Positions 26,714-37,540 are shown, numbered from the stretch's first letter. The stretch is 64,000 bases of DNA from Flavobacterium ichthyis (GCF_009915155.1 NZ_JAABLM010000009.1:62001-126000), one strand, 5' to 3'. Numbers and translations are program-made. Notes: a model not told the origin generated them from the letters alone.

Positions 26714-29700
26714 TTATCGTTTGAGAGAGAAGTGAGCTCTAAATTCTTTTTGCTCTGTTCCTTCGGTGTACAATACTTTAAACCAGTAATCTGTAGAAGG
26801 AAGCGGATGACCATTCATTGTTCCATCCCAACCATCGCCTTCAGAACCTACAGTTTTCACTAATTTCCCGTATCGGTCAAAAATATAGATAATTGCATCT
26901 GGTCCTAAACCTCTAATTGTCCAAGTATCATTATAGCCATCTCCATTTGGCGTGAAGAATTTAGGATAATTAATCACCATTACTTCAATAGGAATTGGCA
27001 TCACACAACCTCCATTGTTTAAATCTCTCACTTCAAGTAAATAAGTTCCCGCGGCAACAGGACCAAATACATTAGAAGCTTGCCATTCAGTCGGACCACC
27101 TTCAGCTGTAATTAATCTAAATTCATAGTTTCCTAAACTTGACGGATCAACCACAACTGTAATTGTTGCATTGTCGGTAAAGTATCCGCTTACTACAACA
27201 TCACTAATGATTGGTGCAGAAGTAGCATCAACAGAAGCAGAAGATTCTGGTGTTACAGCAGAGATACAACCCGTTGCAATATTTGTTGCAATTACGCTGT
27301 AAGTTCCTACTTCATTCACAAAAATAGACGAACCTGTATCTGGTAACGGATTTGTACCGTTAAACCATTGGTAAGTATAATCCGCAGGATTTGCTCCACC
27401 ATCAACATTGGCAACTAATTCATAACTGTTCAAAGGATCTAAAGTGGTTGGATCCACACAAAAGAAACCTCCTTGTAATGTTACTACTGGTAGTTGATTT
27501 ACAATCAAATTAATTGGTGTAATTTGTGGACAACCTGTTGTGGCATTTCTATTAATTACTAAAGCATAAACAGTTGTTGTAGCAGTATTAAACGGATTTA
27601 CATCTACGATAGCACGTGAATTGGTAGTTGTCGGTCCTTCGGCACCATCTAAAATTGCATCAGCTTCAGTTAAATAATAATGAACTGTGAAATCAGGTGG
27701 TGTTTGGGTACCTAAAACTGTGTTATCAAATGCAGACAAGTCGAAATCTGTATAGCCATCATTTGTTCCATCTAAATCATCACAAACCACTTGATCCGCA
27801 ACTGGATTTGCAACGGCTGGTTCATCAACTACCAAATTAAATGTTCCTACGTTGAAACATCCGGTTGTGTTGTTTTGTACTCTAACCCAAATTGCTTCTG
27901 GATTAGTAGTATTTGGATAACTATTTGGCAACACACCAAGAGTTCCACCAGCCTCTGCGTTTATTTGAGAATCATAATAAGTGAAAGTATAATCTGCAAC
28001 ATTTAACGAAGCATCCAAAACACTCGAATTATGATCGCTTAATGTAAATGTATGCGTTGCACCTCCCACACAAGCTACAAAGTTTGGAATTACACCATTC
28101 ACTCCTAAAGCCGGAATTGGATTCACGATAATATCAAACTGAACCATTTGCGAACATTTGATTGAAGCATTGTTGGCATTTGTGGTCATCAATACATAAA
28201 TTGTTCCTGATGGTCCTGAATAATCTGTAGGATCTGGAATTGCGTTTGCGAAAGTTCCTGCAGCAGCATCTGCTTCGGCAACCGCTTGATCAGTGTAGTA
28301 GTAAAATGCTACAGAAGCTGGAGATGCACCGTTTCTGATGTATGTTTCGTTAACTGTCAAATCAATATTTTCGCCAATTCCATCGCCTTCAACGCCATTG
28401 TCACATAAGTTAACGAGATCTTGTGGATCTGTTCTTGGGTTTGGCAACGGCTCAACTCTAATGGTTAATGTAGTGTAACTCACACAACCTGTTACGGTAT
28501 TTGTGATTACAACATTTAAGGTTTGGGCTCCTGGATTTGCGTTCGTATAACTTGTAGCCGGATCAATCAAAGTACCAGCTAAAGTATAGAAAGCTACATC
28601 ATAATCAGGAAGATTTCTAGTAAGATTACCGATTTGAGTGGTTAAATCAAAACTAGTGAAACCATCGTTTGGTAAGCCTTCATCACAAAGTGAATATTCC
28701 ACCGGAGCAAAAGCAAGCGCTGGATTAATAGTAATTGTAAAACTTCCAACGTTGAAACAATTTGTGGCAGTGTTAGTTATTCTTACCCAAATTTGTTGAC
28801 CATCTGTTGCTAAATAATTTGTTGGATTTGGAATGTTATTTCCTAAACCTGCATTAGCATCTATTGCATCAGTATAGAAACGAATGGAATAAGTTCCAGC
28901 TGGTTGTCCAGTCAATAAATCCAATGTATCGATATGAGCCTGAAGATTTACACGTGTAGTTCCATCTTCATTAGTGTCACATACAATTAACGGATCAATC
29001 GTGGTTGGAACGGTTGGAGCCGGATTGACAATAAGTTGCATTGGTGCAATTGAAAAACATCCTGAGTTGTTATCAACTGCTCTAATCCAAATCATTCCAG
29101 AAGCCAAGTTGCTGTATGGAGAAGTGTATGGGAACAAATTATTTTCGGCATTATAGCTTGTTTCATGGAAAGTGATGGTGTACGGTGCTCCACCAGTAAT
29201 TCCAGGAATCAGTGAATCTAAATCAAATTGCTCTGTTCCATTATTGTCAGGATCACAAGCCACTTGTGGAGCAGGAACATTAATTAACGGTAATTGTTCT
29301 ACTCGAAGCGTTAAAGTTGTTTGGGAAGTACACCCCGTAGCTCCGTTAGTAACTACTACTAATATAGTTTGAGCAGGGCTTACTTGGTTTTCATAATTTA
29401 ATGGCAGTTCCGTTCCAGCAGCATAAGCAGCAGCATCAAAATAATATCTGATGTCCATTCCTGCTTCTGTTGTAATAAATCGTTTGTAATCTTCTAAGTC
29501 AAATTCTTCTATTTCATCACCCGGATTGTTGATGTCACACAAAGTATATTCTGGCAATACTCCTGGAGCAGGAATCACCGGATTCGGGTTCACAATCAAA
29601 TCCATTGGAACGGCTTTGAAACAGCCTGTTACTGCATTTTCCACACGAATCCAAATCGTTTGTAAAAACGGAACGGTATTATTAAAGTTTATTAAACTTG

Positions 29701-32700
29701 TGATAGGCGGATTTGCTGGTACAGCCGCTTCTGCATCTGATTGATTAATATAATATATAAAATTGTATGTATCCAAAGGATTCAAATCAGCAATCATGTC
29801 AGCTTCTCTAATTGTAATATCAGGGAAAGTTGACAAACCATCAGCGGTTGCATCGTCACAAACCTGAATTGGATTTGGAGAAACCGGTTGTGGCGTTCTG
29901 TTTACAATTAATCTTAATTGAACAAATGATGGACATGCACTTCCTCCTGGTTCCTCAACTCTCACATACATGAAGTATGGTGTAAGTTCTGGAGAGGCAT
30001 CCACTAAGTTTGCATATGGAAAATTCTGTTTAGGAAATGCGTTATCCAAAGCATTCTGCATTGTTTCGTGGTAACTCAATATTAACGTTGAAGGACCTCC
30101 GGTAATCTCAAGATTTTTGTCTGTCAAATTAAAGAATCCAATACCATCTTCATTGTCATCACAAATTTCTAATGGGGTTGGGTTAATTACCACTGGAGCA
30201 GCAATTGTATTTACAGTCACCGAACCAGAAAGGGTATTTGAACAAGCTGGAGTTCCATCGCCTAAAATTGAAATCAAATCGAAAGTGGTTGCGGCAGAAA
30301 GATTAGCAGTTGTATATAAGCCGTACCCCATTCCATCCAGTAAAATTGTATCAGTAGTAACGCCTCCATCAGCTGTAAATGTAACCGTACTATTTGGAGT
30401 TCCTGTAAATTCAAGTTCTGCAGGACGGTTTTGACAGACATTTACCGGACCCGTAAAAGTTGCCGTTGGCAACGCCTTAACCTGAACAGTTACAGCAGTA
30501 GAATAGGATCTTGAACAAGGAACCGCATCGGCAGATTCCACATTTAAAAGCGTATAAGTAGTTGGCGTTGTTAAATTTCCTGTTGGTAAACTAAAGTTTC
30601 CGGTTCCATTTAATGTAAGTGTAGTTGGCGTTCCAGAATTTATAGAATAAGTAATTATGCCATTAACTGGTCCTGTGAACAAAACAGAAGTCGCATCATT
30701 CTCACAAACAGTATTTTGAGCCAAAGCGATAGTTGCAGTTGGTAGCGGATTTACCGTAATAGTCGCATCGACCCCGGTAAATGAAGCTGTACAAGGAGAA
30801 GCACCAGTTGTAGTAATGCTTACTAATGAATAAGTTGTATTGGCAGTTAATGTCGATGAAATTGTAGCCTCCCCAATTAATGGATTTGCAGTTGGTGTAG
30901 AAAGGTTTACAACTTGAGGAGTACTTCCATTTACCGTATAAGTAACATCGGCATTTAACGTTCCAGAAATAACAACACCACCAGTAGTATTTTCGCAAAT
31001 TACAGGACTAATAGGTGAGATTGTTGCGCTCGGATTTCCAATAACGGTTACTGTTGCGGTTCCAGTTTGAGTTTGAGTACATGTTGACGGAGAAGCTGCC
31101 GAAACTGATACTAAGTCATAATCATAAGTAGCATCGGATGGCAACGTTTCTGTAAGAATAAATTCACCTGAAGCATCTAAAGTAACCGAGGCTGGTGCAC
31201 TATTTAATGTATAGTTAACAGTAGCCAAAGGTGTTCCCTGAAATCTAATTCTTGAAGGAACTCCTAAACATATTTGAGTATCTAATGCAGTTATTGATAC
31301 AGTTGGCAATTCTTCGACAGTAATTGTAACTGAACCTGTAAGCGTTTCTACACAAGGTGGAGTTCCCGCTGTTGAAACCTCATCAAGGGTGTAAGTATAA
31401 ACCCCATTTGTGGTAGTATTTGGAACTAAAATAGAGCCAACACCGGAACCATCTAATATAACCGTCTGTGGAGTTCCAGTAGCATCAAGAAATGTTACGG
31501 TCGATCCAGCGGTACCGGAAATCCCAATTGTCGTGGCATCGCCTTCGCAAATTGTGGTATTTCCAGTAGAAAATACAGCTGTTGGTTGTGGACCTACATT
31601 TATAGAAGCAACACCTGTCAATGGTTCCACACATGTTAATCCACTTGTTGTTAACGAAACACTAACTAATGTATAATTATATGGCGATGAAGCAGCTACA
31701 ACCGCAGGAGATGTAATTGAAGCTGTCCCGGTATTAGTTCCTGTTCCATCATCAACCAGAGTAGTGGTTTGAGTTGCACCAGTTTCATCAGTATAGGTTA
31801 CTGTTGCGCCAGCAGTTCCGCTAAAATTAATTGGCGCTGTTGACCCTTCGCAAACCGATGCCGAACCAGATATAACTGCGGTTGGATTTGGATTTAATAA
31901 TAAAGAGTAATAATAAATTAAATAATCTGTAGGATCAGTAATTCTTGACGCTCTTACGTAAATGACTGCACCAGTACCTGAGGGATAAGATGCAACCTGA
32001 GCTGGTGTTAAGGCAGTTGCTAAATCATCAGTTGCAATTAATGATTCATGATAAGTAAGAGAGAAATCGGCAGGGACAAATCCATCAGCTGTGATTTGAG
32101 CCTGTACGTCAGCTAAGTTATCTTCTAAATTAAAATTTTCAGTACCGTCGTTTGCTACATCACACATTGTAATTCCAGCAACCTCAGTTTCGGTACAACT
32201 TCTAATACTAATTGTAAAAGGCAAAATTGCATAACAAGGCGTTGGAGAGTTATAATCTGTTACACGCACATAAATGGTTTGAGTTCTTAATGGTACAGGA
32301 AGGTTGTAAATTACTGGTGCTGCTGTGTTTGAAGGGTCATAGAAATTATTAATAGGTGGTGTGTAAAGATCTCCTATTTCATTTTCAGCATCGAATTGAC
32401 TTAAATAATATCCCACCGTATATAAATTAGGATCTAAAACCTCTGTAGGATCCGTACTAAAAGTACCCAATACCACATCTGTATTAATTCCTATATTGAA
32501 TTCACGTGGATTAGCATCAGTATCACAATGGGTTATGTCTTGAGGCGCTAAACCCGCTGACTCTCCAACCCTTACAGTCGCAACGTCAGATGCTCTTTGA
32601 GGTGGTATTGCAGGATCACAACTTCCAAAAGTAGCGATTACTTGATAATCAGTTGTAGCAGTTGGACAAACAGTAAACGTGGGTGTTGTTGCTAAAATAG

Positions 32701-33652
32701 TTCCAGGATCTGCAACTGTTGACCATGCATAAGTGATAGGAACCTGAGCACCATTTGGGCTAAATCTCCACGCTTCAGATGTTGTTCCAGTACCATCAAC
32801 ATTCACGCTCCAAGGGTTATTACTAGTATCTCGACCAGGAGCTGCATAACCCATATTCCCAGCTTGATTTTGAATTCCTAGAGTTCCTGCACCGCTAATC
32901 CATTGGGGACAAGACACTCTTCTTCTTACATGAATCTCGATAATATTTGTAGATTCGAATAAAACGATTTGATATGACTGATTCCCTTCGTCAGCACATC
33001 CGCCTCCATAAAGCGGGACGTTTTGCCAGTTAGCCACAAATGCACGACAAGGGTATGTACCAACGGTAAAATAATTAATTTGAGTCGAATTAGGATCACT
33101 TGGAGGTCCAACCACTCTAGTTGAGCCCGTAATAAGTAAATCCTGCAACATCATAATTGCATTTTTATAAGGAGGTCCATAACCTGGACCAGAACCACCA
33201 TTGATGTTCGCCGAAAAGCTAAAACCGCTACCAGAATTTGGAGCATATAAACCTCCCGGAGAATCAGGATGGCCTTGAATACTAAACGTTACCGCTCCAT
33301 TATCACCAATTAAACATTCGGCATATTTCTCACCAAAAAAACAAAAGTTAAATGGAGTAGTTTGTTTCCCTCGCAAAGGAATAGTTTGAGACCATCTATC
33401 ATCCGTAGTAATACTGGTAATATCATTGATATTATCCGGACTTCTCCATACAAAAGGTGTAGATGACACTACGTAACTATCCGTTTGTCTTGGGATACGG
33501 TTAATGGGAGGTCTTGCTTCTAAAGTGACGCAATCACCTACCGCACAAGTACCCCTATCATTGGCGATAATATCCAAACAACCAAGGTCTTGAGCATTCA
33601 AGGCGGCAAAAAACAGCGTAAATAATAAAGATAAAAGATAATTCTTCTTCAT
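26714..33652 (-). CDS. Giant secreted repeat protein with T9SS type B sorting domain
   Basis: 2312 residues, the largest gene here. Signal peptide 1-21 (ending ALNAQ). The N-terminal region to about 365 has a Cys-rich globular part (FCFFGEKYAECLIGDNG, VSCPQWISGAGTLGIQNQAG). Then: two C/D repeats (about 370-590), six Ig-like repeats (about 594-1158, each with a C-E-x-x or C-x-x start such as ASVCEGS, NTTICEGD, DTQICLG), nine C/D repeats (about 1159-2060), a PKD/Ig-like part, and the type B sorting domain (about 2225-2312: NYPKFFTPNGDGYND, FDRYGKLV, HFSLKR). The C/D repeat has a C-D-x(n)-D-G/N opening, then F-x-L, an IPNP-x-x-Y/F turn, QTIW-V-R-V and G-C-F; such acidic loops could bind calcium. 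It is likely a cell-surface adhesin or filament; that role is inference. Confidence 0.88.
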   Translation of the reverse strand: MKKNYLLSLLFTLFFAALNAQDLGCLDIIANDRGTCAVGDCVTLEARPPINRIPRQTDSYVVSSTPFVWRSPDNINDITSITTDDRWSQTIPLRGKQTTPFNFCFFGEKYAECLIGDNGAVTFSIQGHPDSPGGLYAPNSGSGFSFSANINGGSGPGYGPPYKNAIMMLQDLLITGSTRVVGPPSDPNSTQINYFTVGTYPCRAFVANWQNVPLYGGGCADEGNQSYQIVLFESTNIIEIHVRRRVSCPQWISGAGTLGIQNQAGNMGYAAPGRDTSNNPWSVNVDGTGTTSEAWRFSPNGAQVPITYAWSTVADPGTILATTPTFTVCPTATTDYQVIATFGSCDPAIPPQRASDVATVRVGESAGLAPQDITHCDTDANPREFNIGINTDVVLGTFSTDPTEVLDPNLYTVGYYLSQFDAENEIGDLYTPPINNFYDPSNTAAPVIYNLPVPLRTQTIYVRVTDYNSPTPCYAILPFTISIRSCTETEVAGITMCDVANDGTENFNLEDNLADVQAQITADGFVPADFSLTYHESLIATDDLATALTPAQVASYPSGTGAVIYVRASRITDPTDYLIYYYSLLLNPNPTAVISGSASVCEGSTAPINFSGTAGATVTYTDETGATQTTTLVDDGTGTNTGTASITSPAVVAASSPYNYTLVSVSLTTSGLTCVEPLTGVASINVGPQPTAVFSTGNTTICEGDATTIGISGTAGSTVTFLDATGTPQTVILDGSGVGSILVPNTTTNGVYTYTLDEVSTAGTPPCVETLTGSVTITVEELPTVSITALDTQICLGVPSRIRFQGTPLATVNYTLNSAPASVTLDASGEFILTETLPSDATYDYDLVSVSAASPSTCTQTQTGTATVTVIGNPSATISPISPVICENTTGGVVISGTLNADVTYTVNGSTPQVVNLSTPTANPLIGEATISSTLTANTTYSLVSITTTGASPCTASFTGVDATITVNPLPTATIALAQNTVCENDATSVLFTGPVNGIITYSINSGTPTTLTLNGTGNFSLPTGNLTTPTTYTLLNVESADAVPCSRSYSTAVTVQVKALPTATFTGPVNVCQNRPAELEFTGTPNSTVTFTADGGVTTDTILLDGMGYGLYTTANLSAATTFDLISILGDGTPACSNTLSGSVTVNTIAAPVVINPTPLEICDDNEDGIGFFNLTDKNLEITGGPSTLILSYHETMQNALDNAFPKQNFPYANLVDASPELTPYFMYVRVEEPGGSACPSFVQLRLIVNRTPQPVSPNPIQVCDDATADGLSTFPDITIREADMIADLNPLDTYNFIYYINQSDAEAAVPANPPITSLINFNNTVPFLQTIWIRVENAVTGCFKAVPMDLIVNPNPVIPAPGVLPEYTLCDINNPGDEIEEFDLEDYKRFITTEAGMDIRYYFDAAAYAAGTELPLNYENQVSPAQTILVVVTNGATGCTSQTTLTLRVEQLPLINVPAPQVACDPDNNGTEQFDLDSLIPGITGGAPYTITFHETSYNAENNLFPYTSPYSNLASGMIWIRAVDNNSGCFSIAPMQLIVNPAPTVPTTIDPLIVCDTNEDGTTRVNLQAHIDTLDLLTGQPAGTYSIRFYTDAIDANAGLGNNIPNPTNYLATDGQQIWVRITNTATNCFNVGSFTITINPALAFAPVEYSLCDEGLPNDGFTSFDLTTQIGNLTRNLPDYDVAFYTLAGTLIDPATSYTNANPGAQTLNVVITNTVTGCVSYTTLTIRVEPLPNPRTDPQDLVNLCDNGVEGDGIGENIDLTVNETYIRNGASPASVAFYYYTDQAVAEADAAAGTFANAIPDPTDYSGPSGTIYVLMTTNANNASIKCSQMVQFDIIVNPIPALGVNGVIPNFVACVGGATHTFTLSDHNSSVLDASLNVADYTFTYYDSQINAEAGGTLGVLPNSYPNTTNPEAIWVRVQNNTTGCFNVGTFNLVVDEPAVANPVADQVVCDDLDGTNDGYTDFDLSAFDNTVLGTQTPPDFTVHYYLTEADAILDGAEGPTTTNSRAIVDVNPFNTATTTVYALVINRNATTGCPQITPINLIVNQLPVVTLQGGFFCVDPTTLDPLNSYELVANVDGGANPADYTYQWFNGTNPLPDTGSSIFVNEVGTYSVIATNIATGCISAVTPESSASVDATSAPIISDVVVSGYFTDNATITVVVDPSSLGNYEFRLITAEGGPTEWQASNVFGPVAAGTYLLEVRDLNNGGCVMPIPIEVMVINYPKFFTPNGDGYNDTWTIRGLGPDAIIYIFDRYGKLVKTVGSEGDGWDGTMNGHPLPSTDYWFKVLYTEGTEQKEFRAHFSLKR

Positions 33653-33800
33653 TTTGGGAATATTTTGAGGAGCGAAATTTACATAAATTTAAGAAACTAT
33701 TATCTTAAATTTTGAATATTTTTAATTTTAACATCGTACAACTGTTTGTATTTTATTAGTTATCTTTGCTGTCTTAAATTTTTATTTTATCAAAACATCG
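33653..33800. promoter_or_regulatory. Divergent promoter region, giant gene / folE
   Basis: 148 bases. The folE side has TATCTTTG at 33761-33768, an exact -7 box with a 32-base leader. On the minus strand the best candidate is TAAATTTC near 33675-33682, one base from consensus. I see no operator-like repeat. Confidence 0.5.
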
Positions 33801-34469
33801 ATGAATAACGAGAATTTTCTTGACGAAATAGGTGATAACCACCTTGCTTCGAGCGCACAAAATCCACTTCGAAGTGACGCATTTGACCTAACGGATGATC
33901 AAAAAATCGAAAGCATCAAAAAAGATGTGGAAAGCATCTTGATTACTTTAGGAATGGATCTTACTGACGATAGCTTAAAAGGCACTCCAAATCGCGTGGC
34001 GAAAATGTTTGTAAAAGAAATTTTTGGCGGCTTACATCCCGACAAGAAACCTGGAGCGTCCACGTTTGACAATCATTATAAATATGGCGAAATGCTGGTT
34101 GAAAAAAACATCACGGTTTATTCTACTTGCGAACATCATTTACTACCAATCATCGGGAGAGCTCACATTGGCTACATTTCAAGCGGTAGAGTTGTAGGAT
34201 TGTCTAAAATGAACCGTATTGTAGATTATTTTGCCAAAAGACCTCAAGTTCAGGAAAGGTTAACAATGCAAATTGTGCAAGAATTACAGAAAGTCTTAAA
34301 CACCCAAGACGTGGCTTGTGTAATTGATGCCAAACATTTGTGCGTAAATTCTCGCGGAATTAGAGATATTGAAAGCAGTACCGTAACATCAGAATTTGGC
34401 GGAAAATTTAAAGATGAAGCTACCAGGAGAGAATTTTTAGATTACATTAAATTCGATACGAGCTTTTAA
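33801..34469 (+). CDS. folE: GTP cyclohydrolase I
   Basis: 222 residues. It converts GTP to dihydroneopterin triphosphate, the first step of folate synthesis. Zinc ligands: Cys and His in YSTCEHHLLPIIGRAHIGYIS and Cys in AKHLCVNSRGI. GLSKMNRIVDYFAKRPQVQERLT and SSTVTSEFGGKF match the family. The first 35 residues (DEIGDNHLASSAQNPLRSDAF) are an extension common in this group. Full length. Confidence 0.94.
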   Translation: MNNENFLDEIGDNHLASSAQNPLRSDAFDLTDDQKIESIKKDVESILITLGMDLTDDSLKGTPNRVAKMFVKEIFGGLHPDKKPGASTFDNHYKYGEMLVEKNITVYSTCEHHLLPIIGRAHIGYISSGRVVGLSKMNRIVDYFAKRPQVQERLTMQIVQELQKVLNTQDVACVIDAKHLCVNSRGIRDIESSTVTSEFGGKFKDEATRREFLDYIKFDTSF

Positions 34470-34481
34470 GCACTTTGCCGC

Positions 34482-34620
34482 AGCCCTGATGGAAATGGAA
34501 ATCTTTTTGCAGTAAGGCGTATTTTTTTGCCGAAATCAAAAAGCGACCAGCGGAAGCTCTTTTGATAAGTGCAAAAAAACGCCGAGCCAAAAAAATTGAA
34601 ATGTACAGCAGGAATGGCTG
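34482..34620 (+). repeat. REP-like palindromic element, copy C
   Basis: Starts AGCCCTGATGGAAATGGAAATC, has an inner stem in which GGCGTATTTTTTTGC (34517-34531) pairs with GCAAAAAAACGCC (34571-34583), and ends ACAGCAGGAATGGCTG. The ends match copy A; the middle is longer and unrelated. It fills the folE-cysS gap of 189 bases. Confidence 0.65.
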
Positions 34621-34658
34621 CCCAAAAGATCATTACCCATTTTTAGCAATAACTTTTT

Positions 34659-36143
34659 ATGACGCCTTTGTACCAAAACCAAACTTTGAAAATTTATAAT
34701 TCGCTTTCGGGCGAAAAGGAAATATTCACGCCTTTACACCAAGGAAATGTGGGAATGTACGTATGTGGACCAACGGTTTACAGCAATGTTCACTTGGGAA
34801 ATGTGCGGACTTTTATGTCGTTTGACGTGGTTTTCAGGTATTTTTCACATTTGGGTTACAAGGTTCGTTATGTAAGAAACATCACGGATGCCGGACATTT
34901 GGAAAATGATGCGGATGAAGGCGAAGACAGAATTGCAAAAAAAGCGCGACTGGAGCAAGTGGAACCGATGGAAATTGTGCAACGATATACGGTGGATTTT
35001 CATTCGATTTTGAATGATTTTAATTTTTTGCCGCCAAGTATTGAGCCAACGGCTACGGGACATATTATTGAACAGATTGAAATTATCAAAAAAATTATCG
35101 ACAACGGATTGGCTTATGAAGCGAACGGTTCGGTTTATTTTGATGTTAAAAAATACAACGAAACCAATCATTATGGGATTTTAAGTGGCAGAAACATTGA
35201 AGACATGCTGGCGAATACCCGTGAATTAGCAGGACAATCGGAGAAAAAAAATCCGCAGGATTTTGCACTTTGGAAACGGGCCGAACCGCAACATATTATG
35301 CGTTGGCCATCACCTTGGAGCGATGGTTTCCCGGGTTGGCATTTAGAATGTACCGCAATGAGTACCAAGTATTTAGGCGAACAATTTGACATTCATGGTG
35401 GCGGAATGGATTTAAAATTTCCGCATCACGAATGTGAAATTGCGCAAAACCAAGCTTGTACCGGAAACGCTCCGGTAAATTACTGGATGCATGCCAATAT
35501 GTTGACGCTTAACGGAAAAAAAATGGCGAAATCTACCGGTAATAATATTTTGCCTCGCGAAATTATTAGCGGAAATAATGATATTTTGAGCAAAGCATTT
35601 TCGCCATCGGTAACAAGATTTTTTATGCTTCAAGCGCATTACAGAAGTATTTTGGATTTTAGTAATGATGCGATTTTAGCTGCGGAAAAAGGTTACAACC
35701 GATTGATGGAAGCGTTTAATTCGCTTTCGGAAATTGAAGTTTCAGAAAATTCTTCTGTGGACATCAATACTTGGAAACAACGCTGTTACGATGCGATGAA
35801 CGATGATTTCAACACACCCATTTTAATTGCAGAATTGTTTGAAGGTGTGCGTTTTATCAATTTGTTAAAAGAAAAAACGGAAAGCATTTCAGCAGAAGAT
35901 TTGAAAACTTTTAGCAATGCGATGAGTGGTTTTATCTTTGACATTTTAGGATTGAAAGATGAAAAAACGTCTGGTGCTGGAAATGATAAGTTAGAAAACG
36001 TGGTCAACATGTTGATTGGAATGCGAAACGAAGCCAGGGCTAATAAAGATTTTGCCTTGTCTGACAATATTAGAAATCAGTTAACTTCTTTAGGCATTCA
36101 TTTAAAAGACGGAAAAGATGGCACAACTTTTACCATTAATTAA
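34659..36143 (+). CDS. cysS: Cysteine--tRNA ligase
   Basis: 494 residues, a class I synthetase. HIGH-type motif [24 protein letters not shown]-type motif [10 protein letters not shown]. Zinc ligands lie in the CGPTVY, LECTAMS and [13 protein letters not shown] regions. Full length with the C-terminal DALR domain ([19 protein letters not shown] at the end). A near -7 box, TAACTTTT at 34650-34657, touches the start codon. A terminator follows at 36149. Confidence 0.94.
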   Translation: MTPLYQNQTLKIYNSLSGEKEIFTPLHQGNVGMYVCGPTVYSNVHLGNVRTFMSFDVVFRYFSHLGYKVRYVRNITDAGHLENDADEGEDRIAKKARLEQVEPMEIVQRYTVDFHSILNDFNFLPPSIEPTATGHIIEQIEIIKKIIDNGLAYEANGSVYFDVKKYNETNHYGILSGRNIEDMLANTRELAGQSEKKNPQDFALWKRAEPQHIMRWPSPWSDGFPGWHLECTAMSTKYLGEQFDIHGGGMDLKFPHHECEIAQNQACTGNAPVNYWMHANMLTLNGKKMAKSTGNNILPREIISGNNDILSKAFSPSVTRFFMLQAHYRSILDFSNDAILAAEKGYNRLMEAFNSLSEIEVSENSSVDINTWKQRCYDAMNDDFNTPILIAELFEGVRFINLLKEKTESISAEDLKTFSNAMSGFIFDILGLKDEKTSGAGNDKLENVVNMLIGMRNEARANKDFALSDNIRNQLTSLGIHLKDGKDGTTFTIN

Positions 36144-36148
36144 ATACA

Positions 36149-36183
36149 AAATGATGAAGTGTTAAGGCTTCATCATTTTTTTT
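36149..36183 (+). terminator. Terminator between cysS and yidD
   Basis: AATGATGAAG and CTTCATCATT form a ten-base stem followed by a T run that ends two bases before the yidD ATG. yidD thus needs readthrough or a promoter that I could not find. Confidence 0.8.
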
Positions 36184-36185
36184 AT

Positions 36186-36437
36186 ATGGAAAAATTAAAA
36201 AAAATAACAATCGCACCGTTCATTTTCTTAATCAGAATATACCAACACGGCATCTCCCCTTTTTTGCCTTCGGCATGTAGGTATTCGCCAACATGTTCTC
36301 ATTATGCAGTTGAAGCTTTGCAAAAACACGGACTCTTGAAAGGTGGTTTTTTGGCGGCAAAAAGAATTTTGAGCTGCCATCCTTGGGGCGGAAAAGGTTA
36401 TGATCCAGTACCAGAAAAATTTCCTAAAAAAGATTAA
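36186..36437 (+). CDS. yidD: Membrane protein insertion efficiency factor YidD
   Basis: 83 residues from ATG 36186; the longer frame from 36159 starts inside the terminator hairpin. YidD assists YidC in placing proteins in the inner membrane. Seen: [42 protein letters not shown], with the conserved Cys pair, then [17 protein letters not shown]. All family motifs present. Confidence 0.93.
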   Translation: MEKLKKITIAPFIFLIRIYQHGISPFLPSACRYSPTCSHYAVEALQKHGLLKGGFLAAKRILSCHPWGGKGYDPVPEKFPKKD

Positions 36438-36502
36438 CAAGAATTTGTAACGACAGTTTAACTTCAAATTTTTACTTTTACAATTATTTTCAATTTAAAA
36501 AT

Positions 36503-37435
36503 ATGACTGCACTTAATTTCGTTTGGAATCCCAGCGAAGGAATAGACCTAGGTTTTTTTGTAATTCGATACTACAGTTTAATGTTTGTAGTGGCGTTTGT
36601 TTTGGGTTGGTATTTGATGAAAAGAATTTACCTGCGCGAGGGTGAAACTATTGAAAAATTAGACAGTTTGTTCATTTACACTTTTTTTGCCACGCTTTTT
36701 GGCGCCAGAATTGGTCACGTTTTATTTTACGAACCTGAACTTTTTAGCCAGGATTTTTGGAGCGTTTTTCTTCCAATTCGTACCAAACCAGAATTAGAGT
36801 TTACTGGATTTTCGGGATTAGCGAGTCATGGAGCGGCAATCGCGATTATCATTGCGATGTATTTTTATTCAAAAAAAATTATCAAACGCCCAATTTTGTG
36901 GGTTTTAGATAGAATTGTGATTCCGGTTTCGGCGGGGGCCATTTTCGTACGATTAGGGAATTTTTTCAACTCGGAAATTGTAGGAAAAACTACCGATTCT
37001 GCGATGGGAATTAAATTTCTTCGCGATGCCATTAAACCGGGGCAAGCGATGCAAATTGTGCAAACGAATGATGCGAACGAAGCCTACAACCAAATTGCGA
37101 CCAACCCGAAATTTGCTTCGGTTTTGGCACAAATACTTCCGAAACATCCTGCACAATTGTATGAATCATTTTCATATATTTTTGTGTTTGCGATTTTATT
37201 TTATTTGTATTGGAAAACCAACGCTAGATTAAAACAAGGTTATCTATTAGGTGTGTTCTTAATTTTGCTTTGGGCTGTTAGATTCATTGTAGAATTTGTA
37301 AAAGAAAGCCAAGGCGGTTTTGAAAAAGATATTTTGAATGGAGCGCTTTCTACCGGACAATGGTTGAGTATTCCGTTTATCATCATTGGATTTATTTTGA
37401 TTTTCCGGGCGAAAAAAGAACCTCGAACCCTTTAA
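36503..37435 (+). CDS. lgt: Prolipoprotein diacylglyceryl transferase
   Basis: 310 residues with about seven membrane helices. It transfers diacylglycerol from phosphatidylglycerol to the lipobox Cys of prolipoproteins, which here would include the superoxide dismutase. Seen: GFFVIRYYSLMFVVAFVLGW, SGLASHGAAIAI (the family His-Gly; GG is replaced by GA), VRLGNFFNSEIVGKTTD (the Arg and Asn/Glu signature) and HPAQLYESFSYI. A TACTTTTA at 36473-36480 may be its -7 box but lacks the final G. Confidence 0.92.
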   Translation: MTALNFVWNPSEGIDLGFFVIRYYSLMFVVAFVLGWYLMKRIYLREGETIEKLDSLFIYTFFATLFGARIGHVLFYEPELFSQDFWSVFLPIRTKPELEFTGFSGLASHGAAIAIIIAMYFYSKKIIKRPILWVLDRIVIPVSAGAIFVRLGNFFNSEIVGKTTDSAMGIKFLRDAIKPGQAMQIVQTNDANEAYNQIATNPKFASVLAQILPKHPAQLYESFSYIFVFAILFYLYWKTNARLKQGYLLGVFLILLWAVRFIVEFVKESQGGFEKDILNGALSTGQWLSIPFIIIGFILIFRAKKEPRTL

Positions 37436-37453
37436 ATAATTATAAATAAAATC

Positions 37454-37482
37454 AAGAGAACCAAAGCGTTCTCTTTTTTTTT
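37454..37482 (+). terminator. Rho-independent terminator after lgt
   Basis: AAGAGAAC (37454-37461) pairs with GTTCTCTT (37468-37475), followed by a run of T. Confidence 0.85.
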
Positions 37483-37540
37483 ACATTTTTTTAGGAAGTT
37501 TTTGTTGTAAAAATTGTAATTATGCATTTTAAAATATTGT

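Noticed and set aside
30702-30998. Open frames opposite to and out of frame with the giant secreted-protein gene
   Set aside because: The residue makeup (runs of Cys, Tyr, Trp) is that of a shifted reading of repetitive Thr/Asn codons. No promoter or start context.
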